Shown in pieces: positions 12,401 through 21,676 of a stretch of 64,000 bases of DNA (positions are counted from its first letter, which is position 1; each line of letters begins with the position of its first letter). Below the pieces are notes generated by a model that did not search any database, was not told the origin of the DNA, and worked only from the letters and a program-made list of their open reading frames with translations. A program made the position numbers and the translations under genes. The stretch is from Amphiduros pacificus (lineage: Eukaryota; Annelida; Polychaeta; Phyllodocida; Hesionidae): contig OX439010.1 in assembly GCA_949316495.1 (NCBI GenBank), forward strand, positions 12,570,809-12,634,808. Reading direction: 5' to 3'.

Positions 12401-15400
12401 TGGAGTGTGGTTGGAGAGCAGTAGTGGCATCCAGGTCACACCATGGTACTTTGAGCTGATGTGATACCCCTGTAGGGGCTCCTGGAGTGTGGTGGGAGAA
12501 CAGCAGTGGCATCCAGGTCACACCATGGTACTTTGAACTGCTGTGATACCCCTGTAGGGGCTCCTGGAGTGTGGTGGGAGAGTGGTAGTGGCATCCAGGT
12601 CATATCATGCTACCCTGAGCCCAACAGCTGCCACATACCCCATAACACACCCTCCACTTCTACCTGTATTACTCATAAGGTATCTTCCAAAGTATGGACC
12701 TGTCTCTGTGATATAGCACAAACTTCTACTCCATCCCACCTCACCTGCCTCCCCATCCATTTGTAGAGGAGTGTTGCTCAGATTACCTGTTCTGGTCCAT
12801 CCCATCTTAGCCCAAGCAGAGATGTTCTATCTCATCCCAGATAGAAATGTTCCCAATCTCATCCCAGATATACCCGTAAGTGTTATACCCATTTCATCCT
12901 AGATATAAATGACAGACCCATCTCCCCATCCCACCCCAGATAGAAGTTTTCATCACATGTGCCAGCTGACCCATCTCCCCATCCCACCCCAGATAGAAGT
13001 GTTCCTCACATGAGCCAGCTGACCCATCTCCCCATCCCATCCCAGATAGAAGTGTTCCTCACATGAGCCAGCTGACCCATCTCCCCATCCCATCCCAGAT
13101 AGAAGTGTTCCTCACATATGCCATCTGTCCCATCTCCCCATCCCATCCCAGATAGAAGTGTTCCTCACATATGCCATCTGTCCCATCTCCCCATCCCATC
13201 CCAGATAGAAGTGTACCTCACATGAGCCAGCTGACCCATCTCCCCATCCCATCCCAGATAGACGTGTTCCTCACATGACCCATTTCATCCTAGATATAAA
13301 TGACAGACCCATCTCCCCATCCCAGCCCAGATAGAAGTTTTCATCACATGTGCCAGCTGACCCATCTCCCCATCCCATCCCAGATAGAAGTGTTCCTCAC
13401 ATGAGCCAGCTGACCCATCTCCCCATCCCATCCCAGATAGAAGTGTTCCTCACATATGCCATCTGTCCCATCTCCCCATCCCATCCCAGATAGAAGTGTT
13501 CCTCACATATGCCATCTGTCCCATCTCCCCATCCCATCCCAGATAGAAGTGTACCTCACATGAGCCAGCTGACCCATCTCCCCATCCCATCCCAGATAGA
13601 CGTGTTCCTCACATGAGCCATCTGACCCATCTCCCCATCCCACCCCAGATAGACGTGTTCCTCACATGAGCCAGCTGACCCAACTCCCCATCCCATCCCA
13701 GATAGAAGTGTTCTTCACATATGCCATCTGTCCCATCTCCCCATCCCATCCCATATAGAAGTGTTCCTCACATGAGCCAGCTGACCCATCTCCCCATCCC
13801 ATCCCAGATAGAAGTGTACCTCACATGAGCCATCTGACCCATCTCCCCATCCCATCCCAGATAGAAGTGTTCCTCACATATGCCATCTGTCCCATCTCCC
13901 CATCCCATCCCAGATAGAAGTGTTCCTCACATGAGCCATCTGACCCATCTCCCCATCCCATTCCAGATAGAAGGAGATCTTTTCTTTATCTCATTCCTCT
14001 GCCTTGCTCTTTGCCTGGCCTGACCTAGTTCACAGGGTTCTGCAAGCAGACCTGCCAGAGAGGCTGTGTACTACCACCCAGTCTAGTCTCCTTGGTACTA
14101 CTGGGCTATTTTCATGTTCTCAGCAGATTGTTTACTGCACATTTTCAGATCTGTAATGATCCTTCTCTTGTGTCCCAGCTTTCATTATCATGCATGCCAT
14201 AAAAACAACTCACAAGATCATGATTTTATGCTAAACTAGCAAGGGTTGCCAGACAATATGCAAACTTGTATTTAAGCAACCCAAAGAAAATTATCAATCC
14301 TGAGACATAATTGGTTTACACACATCATCAAGGTAACAGTAGACCAATGCTGATTTCAGTGACGACCATAATATTTAATCTGACTGAAATAGTATAATTG
14401 GTAGAGCATTTGCCTTAATTGAGACCCAGGCATCATCTCTCATTTGGGGCAGCACACACTTCCCAATTGTTCATTTTGATCCAAACTTTATGCTACAAGA
14501 ATGCTTGACTCTTCAGAATGGGAGGGCACTAACATTTTAGGATCTCAATGAAAATACACACTCTAATAGCAAATGATGTGAAATTTCAAAGTTCCAAATA
14601 TACAGTTACAAAGAGTATGGTTGACCTGCTGAGATGCTCCAAATAACATGAATAACAAATTAATGGAAATATAACAAGCAATGAGATAAAAGCGACACGC
14701 AAAACTGCGCCTGATTATATTTGATTTATCATAACTGGGCAGTTTATCAGCAATAATCGGAAATATATATTAAGGTCTATAATCCACAATCAGTTTGAAG
14801 CATTTGGAGAGAACTTCGTGTGGTCTCGTATATTTACGTAACTGCCTTCGGCTCCTACAGCCCACATGGCGGACAAACTCTTTTATTGATAATTCATATT
14901 TTATGCCATGATTATATCTAAAATGTCCCAAAAAAGTTTGATTATTCTTTGGATGGCATTAAACAAAAAAAATATAAATACTTGATATTAGTCGCCAGCT
15001 GCAAAAACTGAGTCGAACCCGTTTTAACTACCGTTATAACGGGTTCAATTTAAATAATAAAAATGTAAGACTAGCTGGTTAAGTTTACTTTTTCTGTGCT
15101 AAATTAACAAATAACATTACTTTGAACACATTTAAGTCAAAAAAACATAAGTCTGTCCCAGTTTTTTCATTGTGGATTATAGACCTTAAGATGGGAAGTA
15201 AATTTCAGATTCACATCATACATCAACAAGCCAATGTCAGCACTTTTGAGTTTTTGTTATGCAATCTTTATATTAGCATATTGCAATCTGTGTAGTATAT
15301 GTCACCATTCCGAAGGCAAAACTGAGAAAAACAATGATGTTAAGTTGAAAGGTAGAGGCAACAATGTCCCAGGCTGTCGTCTCTGTTCCGTATGTGCTGT

Positions 15401-17825
15401 GTGCAAAGGATTTGGTCAAATATGATTGTATCATTGTGCAGATGCAGTAGATATGGGAGAGCATATACTGATACTGACAACTGATCAGAGATTTTCAGTC
15501 ATCCATGATTTTCAGTGGCCTTGAAAGATTTATGGATGATTACTATTTTCTTATTTTCCAATCAAGTTTAAAATTCAAAAGTTCAAAAATGTGATGGGAA
15601 ATATGTTATGCTTTCAACCACATATATTCTAAATTTATAAATGTAAATTATATATTTTATTGTCAGATAAAGGTAAATCTCAAAAGTTCCTGGCTGTTTC
15701 ACATGGGTCCAAGGTCCTTATTCCCACCAGCCCCTGCTCAACCATTCCTCCATTCTTTATGTCCCTGTTCAAGCATATCCAAAGAATAGTAGGATTGGTT
15801 AACCAGGTCTGTATATTTAGTATTAAGAAGCCTAAAGGATCAAAACTCTTTTTAAATGACATTTTTGAGTTTTGGGTGATGACAGAATGACTGTGGTCAA
15901 TTTCTCCTCTGGGATGACTTCTTAAGATGGCCTCACTGGTGGACAGAATTATTTGTCAATGTCATAATCACAAACAAAGGGCAATGCGTACATGTCAGCA
16001 TTCATTTCAATGCTAATTAATTTGTGTCACTATTCAATATCAATACAATCTGAAAAACATCCTGCTTTTAAGTGCTTTATTTATTTTGGTGGAAGTTATC
16101 CATTCATTTATTTATGACTTTTGTTAAGGGAGGACATTGCCTGGTGATATTTTACTTCATCCATGATAATATCAGAAGCATTTAAACTGACAAGATCAGT
16201 TCATTCATGTTTGGCAGATAATAAAATTTTCAGACTTGACTCATTCAGATCTGAAGAGATATTTTACAAATATAAAGATAGCAATTCCAGGAAATGCTAA
16301 ACTGTTGAAACATAAACCAACTTTTTATTATTTTTTTTAACCATGTGTGATTGCAGTTTATACCCAAAGACATCGTCAAAAAAGACTTGAAATCCACTGT
16401 TTCCAGAAACATCACGCACTGCCCACCCATTTTAAGTCCCAACTCCAATAGAACTCGTTTTCCGGCAACAGGTTTTAAAGGAACCATGTTTCCATTAATT
16501 AAACATTAGATTTTAGGCTTGTTAGAAAAAATTTCTTTGTCTTTTCCTGATCTCAGCATCGTTTCGCCATTGTTTACGAGCTTGCGCAATCAGGTGAAAG
16601 TGGGTCAGTTTATTCACGGGAGTGACAACAACGATCTGAAATTCCACAACGTTGTGGTCCTTCTGACGTCATATGAAGATTCTCCCTTTGCGTTTCCATG
16701 ACGTCATCACTTGGACTCTCCTAAATGCCATTTCACGTTGTCAGGTTTAATATCGGGTAAAAAACTAGAGAAAAAACGCTACAGAAAGCTCACGGATTTG
16801 CAATTATAGATATTATGACTGGGAAAGACGATGACATGGATCAGAACTGCAACAATCAATCGCCGGAAGTCGAGTTTAATCAGTGGGGAAACTTCAATAT
16901 GATGGGCAGTGCGTGGTGTTTCTAGAAACAGTGGATTTCAAGTCTATTTTGCCGATGTCTTTGGGTATAGTATCTTGTCTTTTACTGATTTATTTTTCTT
17001 TCAATGGGGCAAGATATCAACCCACAGTCACTTTGTCACTTTATTGACACAACATATATTGCAACTATCTACACATTGATAGAAATGGTCTACTGAGCAT
17101 AGGTATACCCCCTTGATCAATTTGACTCAGACACTACAAATTACAAAACACTACAAATTACTTCACAAATAAAGTATGATATGAAAGATATCTCATCAAT
17201 TGATCAATTGGAGCTATTTTTGCACACACAAAGTCTTTTTGTCCTTATCTGGTCATGCTTGTGCTCCACAAAATTATTCGCTCCATTTTACTGTTAAAGA
17301 TTCTCATCGAAAACACAACCCATTAAATTAATTCAAGGGTGATGAATCATTGCAAAGTCTACATCTAAAAATTGACTTTCCAACAACTCTAAGCAGACTA
17401 CTAGGCACTGCTTTTCAAATGTCACACAGTCCACAACACCCTTAGCTTAGATTCATATTGAAGAAAGGCAAACTGCATGAACCATGTCTGTTCAGACTAA
17501 TGTATCACTGAGTCTGATTTAACAGCTGTCATTCCCATAACCAAGTTGTTAGGTTTTTGTACTCACCTCCACCAAACAGCACCTGTCGTTTGAAGAAGTA
17601 CTCCACTTCGGCGTTATAATGTTCTGTGTAGGAACCGAGTCTGGTTCCTGTGCTACGTGATTCTGTCCAGTGGACTTTGGATACTCCTCTCATGAAAATG
17701 CGAAGGGCTCGCATTTTCATGTCGCCTTTCAGTTCGACGACACATTGACCTGTGACCCGCTCTCCAGGGTAATACACAGACTTGCTGTCCGTGAAAACGA
17801 TTTCGAAACATTTCAACTTTCCCAT
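6427..17825 (-). CDS. Arrestin domain-containing protein (alpha-arrestin, ARRDC2/3/4-like)
   Basis: Exons in transcription order are 17825-17567, 9684-9612, 9187-9040, 8934-8832, 8689-8549, 8380-8265, 8101-7897 and 6596-6427. All junctions are GT..AG and phases agree, giving 1215 nt and 404 aa. The start is the ATG of MGKLKCFEIVF; further upstream in frame there is no ATG. Exon 1 carries the arrestin N-domain signature (YYPGERVTGQCVVEL). The C-domain starts near GYCPGESIAISADFEN. The tail has three PPxY motifs: PPPY 334-337, PPTY 350-353 and PPAY 394-397. In this family PPxY motifs bind WW domains of Nedd4-type ubiquitin ligases and the protein acts as an adaptor for ubiquitination and endocytosis of membrane proteins; that role is inferred from family. 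The first intron is 7.9 kb. It is head-to-head with cyclophilin B. The exact vertebrate orthologue is uncertain. Confidence 0.93.
6641..6837. mobile_element. MITE with 8-bp target duplication (hAT-type)
   Basis: The 8-base direct repeat TATCTCCA stands at 6641-6648 and 6830-6837. Between them lies a 181-bp element whose ends are imperfect inverted repeats: left GCGATGAAAGTC..TTCAGG, right CCTGAA.GACTTTCATCACTG. An 8-bp duplication and short inverted termini fit non-autonomous hAT elements. It sits in the last intron of the alpha-arrestin gene and has no coding capacity. Confidence 0.7.
6838..7896. other. Alpha-arrestin last intron, remainder
   Basis: AT-rich sequence with no recognisable exon, RNA gene or repeat apart from the MITE next to it. 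Reading frames here are short and lack splice support. Confidence 0.5.
9685..11089. other. Alpha-arrestin first intron, exon-2-proximal part
   Basis: About 1.4 kb of AT-rich sequence between exon 2 and a SINE fragment. I see only short A/T runs and a small AATAATAATAACACTAAG duplication near 9868-9900. Confidence 0.5.
11090..11268 (-). mobile_element. tRNA-derived SINE, degenerate partial copy
   Basis: Read on the minus strand it begins GCCATGGGCGTGGCGCAGTT (A-box region), continues GCTTATTAGCAGCAGTTAC and reaches a decayed B-box (GAGTTTGATCCCTGG). It matches the copies at 24383, 53398 and 57013, but its 3' half is heavily diverged or lost. It lies in the alpha-arrestin first intron. Confidence 0.75.
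11269..11769. other. Unassigned intron sequence
   Basis: Mixed-composition stretch between the SINE piece and the 82-bp array. Frames of about 80-90 codons exist on both strands but none has splice sites, homology I recognise or repeat structure. Confidence 0.4.
11770..12605. repeat. 82-bp minisatellite, about 10 copies
   Basis: The unit runs GGCATCCAGGTCACACCATGGTACTTTGA..CTGCTGTGATACCCCTGTAGGGGCTCCTGGAGTGTGG. It is much richer in G and C than its surroundings. Each unit carries the inverted repeat CCCCT-GT-AGGGG. The array is in the alpha-arrestin first intron, 1.2 kb-scale distance from the next array. Confidence 0.92.
12835..13975. repeat. 53-bp minisatellite with higher-order structure
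   Basis: The unit is CCCATCTCCCCATCCCATCC followed by CAGATAGAAGTGTTCCTCACATGAGCCAGCTGA, about 21 copies. A variant block beginning CATTTCATCCTAGATATAAA occurs at about 12890 and again at about 13282, so several units were duplicated together. The strand is strongly C-rich/G-poor. Confidence 0.92.
13976..14769. other. Unassigned intron sequence
   Basis: Unique sequence between the 53-bp array and the TTAA-flanked MITE. The phrase ATTGGTAGAGCATTTGCC near 14396 resembles a tRNA A-box, but no B-box or cloverleaf follows, so no RNA gene is called. Confidence 0.4.
14770..15189. mobile_element. MITE with 17+ bp perfect terminal inverted repeats and TTAA flanks
   Basis: The left end TTAA-GGTCTATAATCCACAAT (14770-14790) is the exact reverse complement of the right end at 15169-15189. 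The TTAA on each side can be read as a target duplication, leaving a 412-bp element without coding capacity. TTAA targets are typical of piggyBac-type elements, but the termini do not start with the usual CCC, so family is open. An internal inverted repeat (AACCCGTT..AACGGGTT) lies near 15016-15046. Confidence 0.75.
15190..16350. other. Unassigned intron sequence
   Basis: AT-rich stretch right of the MITE, with no recognisable gene or repeat. A few 60-80 codon frames are present on both strands and look random. Confidence 0.4.
16664..16706. promoter_or_regulatory. Two full CRE sites
   Basis: The palindrome TGACGTCA occurs at 16664-16671 and 16699-16706, 35 bases apart. Full CRE palindromes bind CREB/ATF-family factors. 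They stand about 110 bases before an ATG at 16815, so this may be a promoter remnant, or an enhancer inside the alpha-arrestin first intron. Confidence 0.55.
16815..16925 (+). other. Short reading frame, possible first exon or gene fragment
   Basis: An ATG opens a 36-codon frame beginning MTGKDDDMDQNCNNQSPEVE and ending GSAWCF. Codon content is more protein-like than the surrounding DNA. The minus-strand arm of the inverted duplication contains a related P-E-x-E-F..W..GSA pattern, suggesting that both derive from one old exon. No downstream exon was found and I do not recognise the family. Confidence 0.2.
16976..17566. other. Alpha-arrestin first intron, exon-1-proximal part
   Basis: AT-rich intron sequence next to exon 1 with no further recognisable element. 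Confidence 0.5.
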
Positions 17826-18194
17826 GGCATCCCTGGATACCACGATTCACGCGGTTTTTGCACGTAATCCATTGAAATTCTTAACAATTTTGACAGCCAA
17901 CTTTCAGTTCTGTCAGTCTTTGTTGACACCGGAAACAGTACACGGAGCATGCGTATGAGATAGTCAAAATTCTGAAATTTTTGCGGAATTTTTCCAACAA
18001 ACGCCAATTATTTCAAGATATTATAGTATTTCTAACACTTTACACGATAAATATTTCATAAATTCAGATTTTTTACTGATTGAAAAATATTTGCCAAACC
18101 ACAAAAAACGGAAGTGAAAGTTCTCGACCAATCAAATTCGTCCACCTCAAGTCCACGCAGCACCCCTGATAAACAAGTGCCCGGCGAGTTGTGA
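17826..18194. promoter_or_regulatory. Bidirectional promoter with ER-stress-element-like site
   Basis: The 369 bp between the start codons of the alpha-arrestin gene (-) and cyclophilin B (+) must hold both promoters and 5' leaders. On the plus strand CCAAT at 18128-18132 is followed, after exactly nine bases, by CCACC at 18142-18146. The ER stress response element is CCAAT-N9-CCACG, so this is one base off. A CCACG occurs nearby at 18153-18157 with different spacing. The fit is meaningful because cyclophilin B is an ER protein; binding is inferred. Confidence 0.6.
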
Positions 18195-21100
18195 ATGAGA
18201 CTGAAAATCTTCTTCAACAGGAAAATGAGGGCTGCTTTAGCACTGTCTGTAGTTGGCATATGCCTAATCTTTTTTCTCAACACAGGAGCAGCAGAGAGCA
18301 AGACTTCAAAGGGCCCTAAAGTCACAGAAAAGGTGCGTATAACCGTCCTATCTTACCGGACTTCAAATCCAGGGATTGACACATGTCAGTCAGGACCCAT
18401 GGTACCCATTCATTTTCAGTCCTGAGTATTGTTACTTAACCTTTGACTGTTACCATCCCCTATGCCATGGCTATGAACCCTTTTTATGCTGTGAGGGTCC
18501 ACACCATTTGTTGAGGGAGGGGGCTGTAACACAGTCAAACTTAACATTTGTTAACTTGATTTTTTATTACAACAATGGATATTAAATAGGTCACTATCCA
18601 AAAATTGTGAATAAAATTTGAACCAAAATTACAAAACATTTCTAAATGCAATGATCATAAAAAAGAAGAAATAATGCATGTAGCCATTATTTCTCCTATG
18701 AAAAACTACATGCCACTATTATTGCTGTGGGAACCCTAATAAGTAATATATTGATCATTGTCTACAATTTTCCAATTTTGTATTAGATGTATCAAATTGA
18801 GCACATGCCCTACCAAGACAAGGTATTTTATTATGCCATGCTACTCTTTTGGTCATAGTGCGAAACAGGGCATGGCTTCAGATAATTTCATGACAGTGGA
18901 AGTGACCATTGCTTTTGTGAGGAACTCAGGTGGATAATGTGCACCAAATTTGAACAGAAATAGGCCGAGTATTAGAGAAAAGAGTAACCAAGTTGGGCAA
19001 TAAATGTCATAAAGTGTATCTTGATTCATTAAGATCCAAATATGATATATTATACTGGCATAGCAGACCTGTCTACTGTTGTATCTTTTACATTTGTGAA
19101 CATCACAAGGAAAGTTCACTTTTCAAACATTTCTGATAATATTTTTTAAAAAAACCATATTTTTCAGGTATTCTTTGACATAGAGATTGGTGGTGAAGCT
19201 GCTGGAAGAATTGTGATTGGTCTGTTCGGCAAAACTGTGCCCAAAACTGTTGAGAACTTCAAGGCCTTGGCAGTTGGAGACAAAGTGAGTACTTGTATAT
19301 TTTTAGAGAGATTTTCTGCCTTAAAATGCTTTATAGATTACTTGATATATTTAGATCTGAAATAGTAGCCAGCTATTGCACAAAACATGCCCTTTGTTAA
19401 ATGTTGGAAGAAACTTTATTTGGTCATACATTAACATAAAGAAATAAGGGCATTCAAAGGCCAAGGACTGACCATAGTGGACCATGCACAAGGTATGCGT
19501 GACCAGTTAGTACCATTCAGTAGGCATGTGTGATATTATTTGGTCATGTTTATTGATAACAAAATATCAGGCTCCAATTGTTTATAAAAGGTTGGCTGAT
19601 ATAAACAATGGTTTTTGCCAATATTCCAGAAGAGCTGCAAGGGTAATTTAAACAAAACAATTGTATTTATACCAATACACCTTCACCAATGGTGTCATTA
19701 CTGTTTTATGTCCCGCTTGTCACATTAATGTGTGGTATATAAAATCCACAGATAACTAGGAAAATAACTAGACTAAATGTATGAAAAAGTAAATGATATA
19801 AAAAGAATTGTAACCACCTATTGACTCATGCCTCAAGTTTAAAAAGTAAATGATATTTAAAAATTTGTAACCACCTTTTGATTCATGCCTCAAATTTAAA
19901 ATATAAATAGAAATCTATAAATTCTCCTCAGTTCAGTATGCTGAGGAGGGTTAACTGAAGGGACTTGGACATATTTAAACATTTTTGGTCCGGAAGGTCA
20001 GGATACATACATGTTCATCAACTATTGAATAATATTTTCACAGGTGTTCAAACAAAACTACCGATCGTAATATTTTGTCCAATACATTCCAAACAAAGCA
20101 CACCTGTGGATTTGCCTGTGAGATCCATTTTTGCTAAGTTAGCAATGCTAACACTAAATGACCCAAGTTTTAATTGATCAAAGCGAAACATTCACATGGA
20201 TTATAAAATCCTCTCTTTTCAAAAAAAATTCCATAAAATTGTCCTTTAAAAAATTTTTCATTTAATTTGTTTTTCCTGTGGTTAATTGTTTGAGTTATCA
20301 AATAGATATATAATGTATTTTATGACCATAGCCTGCAGAGGTATAAGAGGCTATGTCATTTTTATATAGTATATTTATTGTACCTGGTACTGCTGGAAAC
20401 ATAATTCAAAATTGATTTACACCCTAGAACCTAGTATTGTAGAGCATATATTCCATAATCTGTGATTGGAAATATAACCACAAAGTAGTATGGTGCTAGA
20501 TATATACCTCAGAATTGTCATTGCTGGGTTTAAACCTTATAGGAATGTCTTCATTGAATATTATCATGAATATGAAATTACTGAAGTTATGACTTAAAAT
20601 ATACATTGTGTAATCAATAACATTATTGCTCCCAGCTATTATAGACGTCGGTATATAGTATTGTCAAATGTACCCCAGTACCTGATGTTGTTAATGGATT
20701 CCTTTAGAACCTGGTATCGCTTATTATAAATATATATATATCACTGAATATCTTGACGTTTGTGTATAGGAAGCTGATGGGAAGCCCCTGACGTACAAAG
20801 GAAGCAAGTTCCACCGAGTTATCAAGGAATTCATGCTGCAGGGAGGAGACTTTACCCGCGGCGATGGCACCGGTGGTAAGATACTGCAAAACTTACTTCG
20901 CGCTCTCGTCAAACCTATATGGAAACAGGAGGCAATTTGAGAAACAACGCTATATGATTTGGAATAATTGTCTCAAAAACAAAATAGTGGAGTTTGATTT
21001 AAAAGATCTTTTATCATTCCATCTTGATGTAATGAGTAAAATGATTTGTGTGTTTTGAAGCTCAATATTTAAAATAATTGCAGGCAGGAGCATTTACGGA

Positions 21101-21676
21101 GAGCGTTTTGATGATGAGAACTTCAAGCTGAAGCACTATGGTGCTGGATGGCTCTCCATGGCTAATGCTGGCAAAAATACTAATGGATCCCAGTTCTTCA
21201 TAACTGTCAAGAAAACAGAATGGCTTGATGGCAGACATGTTGTCTTTGGAAAAGTTCTTGAAGGAATGGTGAGAATATGACGATTACTTTTAACAATTTT
21301 TGTTCAAATTTGATTCATTCAATGGAGAAAATTATTGTGGCTCTTTGTTTGCCGAAATATCAGTACACTATCAAATAACCTTGTGCATAAAGTTTATAAG
21401 TCAGCACATTGATTTTTTTTCTCTTGAACATAGTTACAAAAATCATTCCATCAAAATAAATTTAGGATAATGTGCACAAAAAAAATGAAAATTTAACCTT
21501 TTAATAGATATATATTCATTTCTTGAATTAAATTTTTGCAGAAAACTGTGAGAACGATAGAAAAGTCAAAAACTGATGCCCGTGATAAGCCTGAGAAGGA
21601 TGTGGTCATCGTGGATTGTGGAACATTACCAGTAGACAAGCCATTTTCCGTAGAAAAAGCTAGTGCCGAAGAATAA
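18195..21676 (+). CDS. PPIB: Peptidyl-prolyl cis-trans isomerase B (cyclophilin B)
   Basis: Exons are 18195-18332, 19168-19284, 20770-20875, 21084-21268 and 21542-21676, all GT..AG and in phase, giving 226 aa (human protein 216). Residues about 10-30 form a hydrophobic signal sequence, so the product enters the ER. The cyclophilin fold is complete: [14 protein letters not shown], the active-site segment [15 protein letters not shown] with Arg101, Phe106, Met107 and Gln109, then [12 protein letters not shown] with Trp167 and His172. The tail [14 protein letters not shown] resembles the ER-retaining tail of cyclophilin B and lacks KDEL. It isomerises X-Pro bonds during folding of secretory proteins. 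A polyadenylation-like AATAAA overlaps the stop codon and another occurs at about 21716. Divergent neighbour: alpha-arrestin. Confidence 0.96.

Larger units (their letters stand above)
16355..16975. repeat. Inverted duplication, arms of about 110 bp
   Basis: The minus strand of 16355-16470 and the plus strand of about 16860-16975 align over GCCGGAA..CGAGTT, then GGGCAGTGCGTG, then GAAACAGTGGATTTCAAGTC and GATGTCTTTGGGTATA. The arms are diverged (several mismatches per 40 bases) and about 390 bp apart. The plus arm overlaps a short reading frame at 16815-16925. Confidence 0.8.
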
